A stretch of 64,000 bases of DNA from Gemmatimonadota bacterium (GTDB lineage Bacteria > Latescibacterota > UBA2968 > UBA8231), in contig JABJJN010000011.1 in assembly GCA_018660835.1 (NCBI GenBank), positions 124,001 through 188,000 of the forward strand, given 5' to 3'. Below are positions 8,184 through 16,306 of the stretch, piece by piece (the first letter of the stretch is position 1; each line of letters starts with the position of its first letter). The position numbers and the translations under genes were made by a program. The notes beneath the pieces are model-generated. The model was not told the DNA's origin and searched no databases. It worked only from the letters and a program-made list of their open reading frames with translations.

Positions 8184-8544
8184 CCTTGTCAGCTCCGGTT
8201 GGGGTTCCATTGTCTTCGACCCGCGCACGTAGGTCCTTTGAAGGCTTAAATACCGGCGCTCGACGGCGCGATATCTTTACCTCAGAACCAGTGCGAGGAT
8301 TGCGGCCTGTACGCGGGGCCCGACTCACGGACTTAAACGTACCGAAACCGCGAATTTCTATGTGCTCGCCTTCTTGGAGTGCTTCAATTACAGCTTCAAT
8401 GAAGCCATCCACGACGGCGCTTGTATCTGTTTTCGTCAGGCCCGTGCTCTGGGCGATCATTCGAACGATATCAGCCTTGGTCAAGGCCGGTTCTCCCTCT
8501 GACTCATCACTCGCTGGAGGGCCCAGGGGGCTTTCACTAAGCAC
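8152..8544 (-). CDS. HU/IHF-family DNA-binding protein
   Basis: 130 aa. The core (about residues 22-110) is a complete HU/IHF fold: LTKADIVRMIAQSTGLTKTD, EAVIEALQEGEHIEIRGFGTF, then the DNA-binding arm and signature APRTGRNPRTG, and RRAPVFKPSKDLR. There is an unusual 21-residue acidic N-terminal extension and an acidic C-terminal tail (VWEEEKAA). Starts at GTG (8544). It is a nucleoid protein that bends or wraps DNA. The core sits closer to the IHF/HU-like outgroup than to a named subunit, so I give no symbol. Its 3' end overlaps the COX24-like gene. Confidence 0.93.
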   Translation of the reverse strand: MLSESPLGPPASDESEGEPALTKADIVRMIAQSTGLTKTDTSAVVDGFIEAVIEALQEGEHIEIRGFGTFKSVSRAPRTGRNPRTGSEVKISRRRAPVFKPSKDLRARVEDNGTPTGADKDAVWEEEKAA

Positions 8545-8677
8545 CCCAGCCCCTACGATTTCGGGTCAGGATCGTGCCCTGCCTTCTCGACGCTACCGGT
8601 TGTCTGGCAAACGCTTACGCGCCTTTAGCATAACCCGCAGAGCCGAAGGAGGAACATAAGCCACACCCTATACGTTG

Positions 8678-9472
8678 TCAAGGAATCGGCGCCCCTGCAA
8701 CAACCTCGGGTGGCGACAGTACGAAGACTTCCTCGAGACCCCAGAAATCGACATCCGACTCGAGAAAGACCTCCTGGAACAGAGGATCTTCCTCCAGTTG
8801 CGTTACTTGCGTCACCGTGCCAAGGGTCAGTCCCTTCTGATATCGTCCTCCGAGTCCAGAAGTAACGATCCGGTCACCTTCTTCGATTCTGCTGCTGGCA
8901 TCCACGTAGCTTAGCTGAAAGCGGTTGCCGTCGACGGCGGAGACCATGCCGTGCGCTCGCCCGCCTTGAACAACGGCACTCACCCTGACGCCGAAAACCA
9001 ATTGAACCACAGATGAGCGCTGTCCTACTTCCACGACATGGCCCACAAGGCCATCGGTCGTCACAACGGGCCAATCCTGCTTGAGTCCGAGATCCTCTCC
9101 GGCGTTGATGACCAGAACATCAAATAGTAGATCCGGATCTCGACCGATGACCTCGGCTGGGATAATTTGTCCGAACTGATTGCGGCTGCGAAAATCGAGG
9201 GCACGACGCAACCGATCATTCTCTTCTTCGGCTTCACGCAATCGCATATTCTCGAGAGACAACTGCACATTTCGCGTCAGTAGATGACGTGCCCTCTCCT
9301 CACCTGTAGCGAAGCGAATGACCCTGGAAAAGGCCCACTGCCCCGTGGCCAGAGCTGAAGAGCGCAGGCTGGCAGCAATCGCTTCCTGGCGAGGCTGCGG
9401 CAGTCCCATCAGTGTCAACGAGACAAGGACAACCGCGCCGATCCCAACGTAGTCAGTTCCGGGCTGGGGCAT
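8678..9472 (-). CDS. mreC: Rod-shape-determining protein MreC
   Basis: 264 aa: short N-terminal cytoplasmic stretch, one membrane helix (about 9-27, YVGIGAVVLVSLTLMGLP), a coiled coil (about 70-95, ENMRLREAEEENDRLRRAL) and a periplasmic beta-domain with the family stretch AEVIGRDPDLLFDVLVINAG and TTDGLVGHVVEVG. MreC links the MreB filament to the elongasome. It follows mreB by 8 bp. Unusually, mreD, mrdA and rodA do not follow; the next gene downstream is HU, 133 bp away. Confidence 0.95.
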   Translation of the reverse strand: MPQPGTDYVGIGAVVLVSLTLMGLPQPRQEAIAASLRSSALATGQWAFSRVIRFATGEERARHLLTRNVQLSLENMRLREAEEENDRLRRALDFRSRNQFGQIIPAEVIGRDPDLLFDVLVINAGEDLGLKQDWPVVTTDGLVGHVVEVGQRSSVVQLVFGVRVSAVVQGGRAHGMVSAVDGNRFQLSYVDASSRIEEGDRIVTSGLGGRYQKGLTLGTVTQVTQLEEDPLFQEVFLESDVDFWGLEEVFVLSPPEVVAGAPIP

Positions 9473-9481
9473 CGGACGCCA

Positions 9482-10501
9482 TCAATAGAGGACCTTCTGA
9501 TAGCGCTCGAATTCGTCCAGAACACGAGCGTTGCCCCTGACGACGGCCGACAGAGGGTCTTCCGAATCGAGGTAGGTTGGCAGACTCGTCGCCTCAATCA
9601 GTCTCTCGCGCAAGCCGCGCAATTTGCCACCACCCCCACTCAGAACCATGCCGCGATCAAGTATATCCGCAGCCAGCTCAGGCGGTGTGCGCTCCAGGCC
9701 CCGACGGACGCCAGCGACAATCGCCTCAACCGGGTCTGCAAGCGCTTCGCGAATCTCGCGAGAATCAACTGTCAGGGTCTTGGGTATAGCCGCAACCAGG
9801 TCGCGACCTCGCACCTGCGCTTCCTCTTCCGGATCGAGAGGCATTGCTGATCCGATCTGGAATTTCAATTGCTCGGCATTCCGGGGGCCGATCAGCAGAT
9901 TGTATTTCTTTCGCATCCACTCAGTCACAAAACGATCCATCTCGTCCCCGGCAACTCGAATGGATTCCGAGGTGACCACGCCAGACAGGGCGATGACGGC
10001 GATCTCTGTCGTCCCACCACCAATATCAATGACCATGGATCCGACAGCCTGCTCCACAGGTAGACCGATACCAATGGCCGCCGCCATGGGTTCGCTAACC
10101 AGAAAGACCTCCCGCGCCCCGACGCGCTCGCACGAATTGCGCACCGCGCGTTTTTCTACCTCGGTACTACCGGAGGGTACGGAGACAACGATCCTTGGCC
10201 TGACAAACAATTTGTTCTTTTGCACCTTGCGGATAAAGGTGCGGATCATCTCTTCGGTTACCTCAAAGTCTGCGATCACACCATCCTTCAAGGGGCGAAT
10301 GGTCTCGATCTCCGAGTTTTCTCGTCCCATCATCTCCTTCGCCTCTTTGCCGACGGCGATGATTTTCTTGGTCATGATATGACGAGCGACGATCGAGGGT
10401 TCATTGAGCACAATGCCCTCACCCTTCACGTAAATCAGAGTATTGGCTGTACCGAGATCGATGCCGATCTCATTGGAGAAGAAGCGCGACAAGAACGCCA
10501 T
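9482..10501 (-). CDS. mreB: Rod-shape-determining protein MreB (actin homologue)
   Basis: 339 aa from the ATG at 10501 (MAFLSRFFSNEIGIDLGTAN); the open frame upstream to 10567 is leader. Actin-fold motifs are clear: phosphate-1 GIDLGTANTLIYVKG, FIRKVQKNKLFVRPRIVVSVPSG split across segment 1B, MVIDIGGGTTEIAVIALSG (phosphate-2) and the adenosine loop MVLSGGGGKLRGL. The N-terminal amphipathic membrane-binding helix (MAFLSRFF) is present. Cytoskeletal filament directing lateral wall synthesis; co-transcribed with mreC. Confidence 0.98.
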   Translation of the reverse strand: MAFLSRFFSNEIGIDLGTANTLIYVKGEGIVLNEPSIVARHIMTKKIIAVGKEAKEMMGRENSEIETIRPLKDGVIADFEVTEEMIRTFIRKVQKNKLFVRPRIVVSVPSGSTEVEKRAVRNSCERVGAREVFLVSEPMAAAIGIGLPVEQAVGSMVIDIGGGTTEIAVIALSGVVTSESIRVAGDEMDRFVTEWMRKKYNLLIGPRNAEQLKFQIGSAMPLDPEEEAQVRGRDLVAAIPKTLTVDSREIREALADPVEAIVAGVRRGLERTPPELAADILDRGMVLSGGGGKLRGLRERLIEATSLPTYLDSEDPLSAVVRGNARVLDEFERYQKVLY

Positions 10502-10676
10502 GTTGTCCTTCCGGGTGGTGCACAACCACAATTCGGGATGAAAAGAACGCACTGTGACCGTGCCCATTCATCAGCGGGCAAGCCAGCGCGTTACAGTGGA
10601 AAAAACTAATGAAGGGGGGATGACCTTAGGGGAGGTCGGGCCTCGATAGATCCTTGCTTCAGAAGCAGCCGAGATT

Positions 10677-10820
10677 TCACTCTTCCTGATGAAGCCAGGT
10701 CTTTACCATTTTCGCTGCGTCTTCACTCCGGTCCTGCAATAACTGACGAATTCGAGCGACTCGTTCTTCGCGATCCTCGGCAGAGTCCTTCTTTTCGTCT
10801 TTTTTTTCTTCTTCGGCCAT
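10677..10820 (-). CDS. 47-aa protein resembling the FliG-binding C-terminus of FliF
   Basis: ATG at 10820, TGA at 10679-10677. The first third is a charged Lys/Glu run (MAEEEKKDEKK), followed by RVARIRQLLQDRSEDAAKMV and KTWLHQEE. This second part has the spacing of the FliF tail that binds FliG (an I-R, then D, A, V/M, K/R-x-W-L/M, acidic end). A Shine-Dalgarno-like AGGTAAGG precedes the start. It is 175 bp upstream of mreB on the same strand. No other flagellar structural genes are in the window. A stand-alone FliG-binding peptide is possible but not proven; it may simply be a small lineage-specific protein. Confidence 0.6.
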   Translation of the reverse strand: MAEEEKKDEKKDSAEDREERVARIRQLLQDRSEDAAKMVKTWLHQEE

Positions 10821-10825
10821 GCCTT

Positions 10826-10848
10826 ACCTGATTCAGGTCTTACCTGAT
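10826..10848 (-). promoter_or_regulatory. Two mutually exclusive hairpins over the ribosome-binding site of the 47-aa gene
   Basis: Reading the minus-strand transcript, TCAGGT-AAG-ACCTGA (10847-10833) forms a 6-bp hairpin, while ACCTG-AAT-CAGGT (10838-10826) forms a competing 5-bp hairpin using the same ACCTG. The second ties up the AGGT of the Shine-Dalgarno; the first leaves it free. The arrangement comes from a 10-bp direct repeat (CTTACCTGAT on the plus strand) at 10823 and 10839. Confidence 0.35.
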
Positions 10849-11030
10849 CCACCACGCGTGACTTGCAAACCAAGAGAGAATCACTCAAGGCCAAGGCAAA
10901 GATAACCCCCCTCTTCCCAATCTGTCCACCTACGCACACTTTTCGAATTCGGAGCCTTAACCCTATATTCTTGGCGTATCTACAGTATCTCGTCGCCCAC
11001 CTTCCCTGACTCACCAAGACGGAACCCAAC

Positions 11031-11549
11031 ATGAATCGAGCGGCTCGCAACGTTCTGCGAAAGATCGGTACGGACGTGCATCTGGACGAAGAGCGCGAGG
11101 AACATGCCTCCCGTGAAATGACAGACGCACAGGACCGTGAGGGGCAGCGGGCTGAGGACGAAAAAAAGAAACGCTCTAGTCAGGATGACGTAGGCATGTC
11201 TGCCGTGCCCGAAGAGCTTCTAACGGAATCCGAAAAACGTCATGAGTTGTATAGACGGCGGCAATCGATGGCGAGTCGCACGGAATCTGCAGCCGAGCGC
11301 TTGCCCATCATGACCTCCGAGGAGCGCAAGACGCGTGATCGCAATCGTCCGAAGTATCACGCCACCGAATTCGAGGGGCCTATTGAGAAGCTCATCGACA
11401 AGTATCAGGATCTCGACGAGGTGCAGAAGCATCTGTCCCTTGGACAGTCAATGAAATACGAATTCACCGAAGATGGCTGCATCCTCGACCGTGACGGCAA
11501 CATGATCTTCGACGGCGAAAAGGTCGTCACCCCGCAGAAGAAGAAGTGA
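11031..11549 (+). CDS. Conserved-looking hypothetical protein, charged, cytoplasmic
   Basis: 172 aa with no signal peptide and no recognised domain. The first two thirds are rich in Glu, Lys, Arg and Asp and likely helical (EEREEHASREMTDAQDREG). The C-terminal 55 residues look folded: EFEGPIEKLIDKYQDLDEVQ and ILDRDGNMIFDGEKVVTP. It opens a plus-strand set of four genes; its TGA stop is nested with the GTG start of the next, a TPR lipoprotein, so it is likely part of that unit. Divergent from the 47-aa gene (210-bp spacer). I do not recognise the family. Confidence 0.7.
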   Translation: MNRAARNVLRKIGTDVHLDEEREEHASREMTDAQDREGQRAEDEKKKRSSQDDVGMSAVPEELLTESEKRHELYRRRQSMASRTESAAERLPIMTSEERKTRDRNRPKYHATEFEGPIEKLIDKYQDLDEVQKHLSLGQSMKYEFTEDGCILDRDGNMIFDGEKVVTPQKKK

Positions 11550-12286
11550 TACGCCGCTACAAGTTCACTTACCGTTCGGTGCTACTTAGCGTTGTCAGCT
11601 TGCTGACCATTGGCTGCGGCAGTGACGACACCCCCGCCGCAACAGCTACTAAGCCGGAACTGATTGCACACGCGGAGCGTCGATTGCTTGATGGTGACTT
11701 CCCTGCTGCCACCTCGTCTTTTCGCCGCGCCCTGCAGAGCGACTCCACATCGACCGTCGCGCTGCTTGGCCTGGCTCGTATCTATGATCAAATGCAGCGC
11801 ACCGATGTTGCCGAGCGATACCGTCAGCGCGCATTTCATCTGAACTTCGAATTGGGCAAGGTCGCCCGCGACGCAAACGATCTGACAGCGGCGAGAGATG
11901 CCTTCGCACTGGCGACAATCGCGATGCCTGACCATCCGATGGCTCTACTATCTATCGGTGAGATTTGGTTGGCGGAAGGACGACTCGATTCGGCGATCGC
12001 CTATTTCGAAAAGGTCGTGCAGACGGACGATCGATTCGCTGACGCCCGTCTCAAGTTGAGCCGCGCCTATCTCCAGTCAGGTCGAATCGATGAAGCGCAG
12101 GCAGGTTTTGAGGCTGTCCTCGAACTGAACATCAATGCCGTCGAAGCCTATGTCAGTCTTGGTAAAATTTTTGCGGATCGTGGAGAATGGGCCCACGCCG
12201 CTGCTCATTACGATCGAGCCCTTCTCATTCGACCTGGTTCAGAGAAGGCGCGTGAAGGGTTAGAGGCTGCACGTACCCATCTTTAG
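11546..12286 (+). CDS. TPR-repeat lipoprotein
   Basis: 246 aa. Starts GTG at 11546, overlapping the previous stop (GTGA). Lipoprotein signal: positively charged n-region (MIRRYKFTYR), hydrophobic stretch and the lipobox-like LLTIGC with Cys at about residue 24. Residues about 40-240 are at least five TPR units (ATSSFRRALQSDSTSTVALL, SAIAYFEKVVQTDDRFADAR, AHAAAHYDRALLIRPGSEKA). TPR lipoproteins usually scaffold envelope complexes. Neighbours are another lipoprotein and a putative membrane-anchored aminopeptidase. Confidence 0.85.
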   Translation: MIRRYKFTYRSVLLSVVSLLTIGCGSDDTPAATATKPELIAHAERRLLDGDFPAATSSFRRALQSDSTSTVALLGLARIYDQMQRTDVAERYRQRAFHLNFELGKVARDANDLTAARDAFALATIAMPDHPMALLSIGEIWLAEGRLDSAIAYFEKVVQTDDRFADARLKLSRAYLQSGRIDEAQAGFEAVLELNINAVEAYVSLGKIFADRGEWAHAAAHYDRALLIRPGSEKAREGLEAARTHL

Positions 12287-12331
12287 TGCTCAATGATCAA
12301 CCTCACTGCCGCGTATCAGGAGACACGTTCC

Positions 12332-12892
12332 ATGTCACGATTTCTCGCCTCTTGCTCTGCCCTCGCCCTAGTGTTGACGGCTTGTGGTCAGTCCCAAGAA
12401 GAAGAACAACAAGCGACTGCCGACCCGTCGAAGACACCCTATGGATCCACCGCTGCCGTCTCTACCTATCTGCAGCAGATTGCACCACATATCGAGGAAA
12501 TTGGGCAACTGCACGGGCACTATGAGACGGCCCTTTCTTCGGCCAAGAGCGAGACCACCGACCGACAAGGGACGGGACGAAATCTGTCAGCAAAGGCCGA
12601 AGAGGTGAGACCACAACTGCAGCAGCTACTGCAGTTGTTCGACGAGATCGAATCGCCACCATTGCTGGCAAGTTTTCATCGTGATGTTCGCAAACTGATT
12701 ACGCTACGCCTGTCTGCATACGACAAGACCATCCTAGGTTGGTCGAACGAAGAGGCTGGTAGCGAAGACAAAGTGATCTACGCTCAGCTCGAGCGTACCA
12801 TCGCGGAGGCCAACCAGCTGATAGTGAGCCTCAATGGTGAAATGACGAAAATCAACGCAGCACTCGCCGCCGTCCCGGCTGCAAGCCCCTGA
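12332..12892 (+). CDS. Small lipoprotein of unknown function
   Basis: 186 aa from the ATG at 12332 (MSRFLASCSALALVLTAC), supported by AGGAG 8 nt upstream; the frame is open 13 codons further but those residues precede the signal. The lipobox is VLTAC with Cys at 18. The mature part is a helical bundle with long Gln/Leu-rich helices (EEVRPQLQQLLQLFDEIESP, KVIYAQLERTIAEANQL). I do not recognise it. Its stop overlaps the probable start of the aminopeptidase gene. Confidence 0.78.
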   Translation: MSRFLASCSALALVLTACGQSQEEEQQATADPSKTPYGSTAAVSTYLQQIAPHIEEIGQLHGHYETALSSAKSETTDRQGTGRNLSAKAEEVRPQLQQLLQLFDEIESPPLLASFHRDVRKLITLRLSAYDKTILGWSNEEAGSEDKVIYAQLERTIAEANQLIVSLNGEMTKINAALAAVPAASP

Positions 12893-13980
12893 CAAACTTC
12901 CGGCGCCTGGCAACGCGGGCGAGACTCGTACCTCTCGTTTTCTTGTTGACTGCCTGCGGCGATGCAACACCAGGGTATCTGCTGCATCTGACGCAGGGTC
13001 AAATGCGCGTCCTGCTCGGCAGTCAACCGATCGATCAGATTCGTCCCACTACCACTGACACCCTGCACCTGAGTCGCTTCGCGTGGGTCGACACGGTTCG
13101 TGCCTATGCAGGTAGCATAGGCCTGCATGGGGCGCAGACGAACTATACACGGTTTTTCAACACCGGTTCAGCACCGATCTCCTATAACGTCAGTGCGAGC
13201 CCCAAGACGCGCCTGGAACCCTACGAGTGGGACTTCCCCTTCGTGGGCCCCCTCCCCTACAAGGGATTCTTCACGCGTGATCTGGCGCTGGCCGAAGCCG
13301 AAGCGCTCCGCACACAAGGCTTCGACGCCATCGCGCGATCAGTAGCCGCCTACAGCACATTGGGGTATCTGCCGGATCCCCTGTTGAGTACGATGTTAGA
13401 TGACGGCGAGGCGCGGCTCGCAGATCTGCTGCTACACGAACTGACCCACGCGACAATCTTTGCCGAAGGCCAGATCGACTACAACGAAAGCACGGCTACC
13501 TTCGTCGGCAGAAAGGGCGCGTTGATTCTGATGAAACGGCGGTATGGAGACGAATCACCCGAGGTCCGATCCATTGGCGAGGGACACGACGAAGCTTTGC
13601 AGTTCAACCAGTTCATGGCTGTGTTTCTCGATGAACTCGACAGCTTGTATTCACGCAATCTAGACCTCGACCACCTCCTGCCACTTCGCCAGGGCCTGCT
13701 ACACACCGCCCAGGATCGCTATCGCGGTGACCCATTGTTCGGCTCGCGGTATGACGGATTCTTACAGTGGGAACATGTGAACAATGCGCGTCTGTTATCC
13801 TATCGGCGCTATCACCGTGATCTACATCTGTTCGATCAGGTGTATTTGGCACAGGAAAAGAACCTCCCTGCCTGTGTCGAAGTCTTCACGGAATGTGCCC
13901 AAGAATCCGAGCCATTCGCTTGTTTGGAGGTCGCCGGCCACAGCACTGCTCATTCCCAAGGCCCAGCGGCGGCTCAATGA
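12889..13980 (+). CDS. Putative aminopeptidase lipoprotein (COG4324-type zinc peptidase)
   Basis: Zincin-type metallopeptidase: HELTH at about residues 183-187 in LLLHELTHATIFAEGQIDYN, followed by NES-TATFVGRKG, the pattern of the predicted-aminopeptidase family PF10023. The C-terminal part has further family-like helices (YDGFLQWEHVNNARL). From TTG 12943 the lipoprotein signal would be truncated (MLTACG). Extending to CTG 12889 gives a proper signal, MTNFRRLATRARLVPLVFLL-TAC, and a CTGA overlap with the preceding stop. I therefore favour CTG, 363 aa. Probably an envelope-anchored peptidase; substrate unknown. Confidence 0.82.
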   Translation: MTNFRRLATRARLVPLVFLLTACGDATPGYLLHLTQGQMRVLLGSQPIDQIRPTTTDTLHLSRFAWVDTVRAYAGSIGLHGAQTNYTRFFNTGSAPISYNVSASPKTRLEPYEWDFPFVGPLPYKGFFTRDLALAEAEALRTQGFDAIARSVAAYSTLGYLPDPLLSTMLDDGEARLADLLLHELTHATIFAEGQIDYNESTATFVGRKGALILMKRRYGDESPEVRSIGEGHDEALQFNQFMAVFLDELDSLYSRNLDLDHLLPLRQGLLHTAQDRYRGDPLFGSRYDGFLQWEHVNNARLLSYRRYHRDLHLFDQVYLAQEKNLPACVEVFTECAQESEPFACLEVAGHSTAHSQGPAAAQ

Positions 13981-14334
13981 GCCGAATTCTTGCGACCGCA
14001 AACGTCATGCATTGCGGCTGGCACAGGCCCGAGCAGCTGACGCAGATTTTCGTCGCCGAGGGTTACACCGCTTAGGACTGACCGAGAGTCGGCGGCAGCA
14101 CGCTAAGATGCCGGCGCCAAGGATGAGAATGACCTGAAAAAGGGCTGTTGTCCGAATCTGCCCGCGAAGCATTGCCATCCATGTATGTTCGTCAGTATGA
14201 GCAGCGGTGGGCAAGTGAAACCAACAGCTAGTTCCCTGCGTCACACTTGCAGGCACTGCCTTCGACTGGCCTCAATCGCAGAAATGTCGATCTTTCCCGC
14301 CCTCACAGACTGATCAGTCACTTCAGCAGGACCC
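13981..14334 (+). other. 354-bp intergenic region without a convincing gene
   Basis: A 32-codon plus-strand frame (ATG 13977, ATGA overlap with the aminopeptidase stop) and an 83-codon minus-strand frame (14256-14005) with one hydrophobic stretch and an Arg-rich tail are open. Neither resembles a protein family. The region should contain the promoter of the TRAP operon, but I see no clear -35/-10 pair. Confidence 0.4.
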
Positions 14335-15243
14335 ATGCAACGCGAATCCATGACAGACTCTGCAGCACTCGGCAGATGGCACGGGGCACTCCATCGCCGT
14401 GGATGGATTTTGATATTTTTCCTGGGACTCACCGGTTGCGGCTGGGTGCAGAGCCGTGTCACATCAGGCTTGATGCAGGACATCTCGACGGCAACTGCCC
14501 GCCATGATGATGTGACGCTGGTACGCGATGCGATCCCACCATTTTTGCTGCTATTGGACGGACTCATTGAGGGGTCTGCGCAGGACGCCGGACTCCTGAC
14601 CAGTGGTGCCGAAGCATACACATCGTATGCCTCACTTGTCGAGATTGACGAGCCACAAAGAGCGGGCATGTTGTATGCGCGAGCCAGAGACTATGGTCGA
14701 CGGGCGCTGCTGGCACAGCGGCCGGCGACGCGCTCTTTGATAGACCAACCATACGACGACTTTGAGCAGATCACGCGCCATCTGCGTGCAGAAGATGTGG
14801 CCGTCGTGTTCTGGGCCGCCAGCAGTTGGGGGGCCTGGATCAGTACCCATCTCGATTCGATGGCCGCCATCGCCCAGTTGCCACGAGTGATCTATCTGAT
14901 GGAATGGGTTCTGTCACAGGACGAGACCTTCCTGGACGGAGCGCCGCACGTTTTTCTTGGAGTCTATCATGCTGCTCTTCCAGCCCTCCTCGGAGGCTCT
15001 CCCGATCGTGCGCGCGAACATTTCGATCGTGCTCTGGAGATTGGTCAGCGTCAGACCCTCATCGTACAGGTTCAGATGGCACGATACTATGCACGCCAGA
15101 TTTTTGACCGTGAACTATTTGTCGCCCTGCTGGACGAAGTGATACGTGCGCCAGCCGATGCCGACCCAGATCTCAGATTGCAGAACATGGCCGCCAAACA
15201 ACAGGCCCGTGTGCTACTGGAGCAGGCCGATGAACTGTTTTAG
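14335..15243 (+). CDS. TRAP transporter T-component (TatT-like lipoprotein)
   Basis: 302 aa. Lipoprotein signal with RRGWILIFFLGLTGC (Cys at about 35). The mature protein is all-helical with TPR-like units and the stretch VAVVFWAASSWGAWISTHLD, characteristic of the TatT family. In Treponema pallidum TatT forms a trimeric periplasmic partner of a TRAP binding protein. Here it is followed by dctP with a 14-bp overlap, then dctQ and dctM. ATG 14335 has AGGA just upstream; ATG 14350 is an alternative. Confidence 0.9.
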   Translation: MQRESMTDSAALGRWHGALHRRGWILIFFLGLTGCGWVQSRVTSGLMQDISTATARHDDVTLVRDAIPPFLLLLDGLIEGSAQDAGLLTSGAEAYTSYASLVEIDEPQRAGMLYARARDYGRRALLAQRPATRSLIDQPYDDFEQITRHLRAEDVAVVFWAASSWGAWISTHLDSMAAIAQLPRVIYLMEWVLSQDETFLDGAPHVFLGVYHAALPALLGGSPDRAREHFDRALEIGQRQTLIVQVQMARYYARQIFDRELFVALLDEVIRAPADADPDLRLQNMAAKQQARVLLEQADELF

Positions 15244-16306
15244 AAACCACCTGGCGAGCAGTAACTTGTGGGTATGGGCGATCGTAGGCTGCTGCATCCA
15301 CGTCTCGCCAACCCAGGCTATCGATCTGCTGAAAGTGGCAACGATCGCTCCCGAAGGCAGTGGCTGGGTAAAGGCATTGCGGCAAGTGGATACTGCTCTG
15401 CGGGAGCAAACAACGGACGCCGTAGGCCTCAAGATCTACCCGGGTGGTGTTCAGGGCGACGAGGATGTCATGCTGCGAAAAATGCGCATCGGTCAACTTC
15501 ATGGCGGCAATTTTGGTGGCGATGGCGTCAGCGCCATGGTGCCAGATGTCCTGGCCCTGGAAATGCCCTTCCTCTTCGATGATTACGACGAAGTGGACTA
15601 CGTCGTATCGCAGATGGAGGAATTCTATCAGCAACGTTTCGCTGCAGCGGGCTACGTCCTTCTCGGCTGGTCTGACATAGGCTTCGTCCATGTGATGTCC
15701 CAGACACCCGTGCGTGGCGCCTCCGACATTCGCGGCATGAAGGTGTGGAGATTGCAGGATGAACCCATCACAGAGGTTCTCTTCAAACGCGCCGGTGTCT
15801 CATCCGTCCCCTTGGCAATTCCAGATGTCCACCTCGGGCTGCAAACGCATCTTGTCGATGTCGTCTATGCGTCACCAGTGGCGGCCATCGTTTTGCAGTG
15901 GTTCACTCGTGTGAAGTATCTGACGGCGTTGCCGATCAACTACACGATTGGTGTCTTTGCCCTGTCGCAGAAGGCCTTTCAGCGACTCACCCCTGAACAC
16001 CAGCAGATCCTTCGACAGATCACGCGTTCGCACTTTGCCCAGGCAAACCTCCGGTCTCGCGACGACAATGCGGAGGCTCTCGAGGTGATCTTTGCTGAAG
16101 GCATCACCAGAGTCCAGCCATTGGCAGATGAGGTCGACTCTTTCAAGCGGCTTGTCAGTGACTCGACACCGGAGCTTGTGGGAACCGCGTTTTCCAAAGA
16201 GGCGTATGATCTCGTCAACTTGCATCTGCAAAGCTATCGCGATGCAAATACATCCGGCACCGATGCGTCGGGTGCAGGAGAGTTGACGGTTCCAGGCAAT
16301 GACTGA
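15230..16306 (+). CDS. dctP: TRAP transporter solute-binding protein, DctP family
   Basis: 358 aa from ATG 15230 (MNCFRNHLASS), with a signal peptide ending near TQAIDLLK. The mature part has the DctP fold: LLKVATIAPEGSGWVKALRQ, LKIYPGGVQGDEDVMLRKM, LEMPFLFDDYDEVDYV and the ligand-site segment DIRGMKVWRLQDEP. Classical dicarboxylate binders have Arg right after GLKI; here Trp occupies that place with Arg following, as in other TatT-associated proteins. It overlaps TatT by 14 bp and DctQ by 8 bp. The adjacent sugar-acid dehydratase suggests an aldonate/uronate-type ligand; this is inference. Confidence 0.93.
   Translation: MNCFRNHLASSNLWVWAIVGCCIHVSPTQAIDLLKVATIAPEGSGWVKALRQVDTALREQTTDAVGLKIYPGGVQGDEDVMLRKMRIGQLHGGNFGGDGVSAMVPDVLALEMPFLFDDYDEVDYVVSQMEEFYQQRFAAAGYVLLGWSDIGFVHVMSQTPVRGASDIRGMKVWRLQDEPITEVLFKRAGVSSVPLAIPDVHLGLQTHLVDVVYASPVAAIVLQWFTRVKYLTALPINYTIGVFALSQKAFQRLTPEHQQILRQITRSHFAQANLRSRDDNAEALEVIFAEGITRVQPLADEVDSFKRLVSDSTPELVGTAFSKEAYDLVNLHLQSYRDANTSGTDASGAGELTVPGND

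Noticed and set aside
10703..11050. 115-codon minus-strand frame upstream of mreB
   Set aside because: It overlaps the better-supported 47-aa gene in another frame and its composition (Arg/Lys runs, no domain) looks like noise.
13977..14075. 32-codon frame starting in an ATGA overlap after the aminopeptidase gene
   Set aside because: The overlap is attractive, but the peptide is short, unrecognised and followed by nothing coupled to it.
14005..14256. 83-codon minus-strand frame with one hydrophobic segment
   Set aside because: No ribosome-binding site, no family resemblance and an Arg-rich tail typical of read-through of GC-rich DNA.
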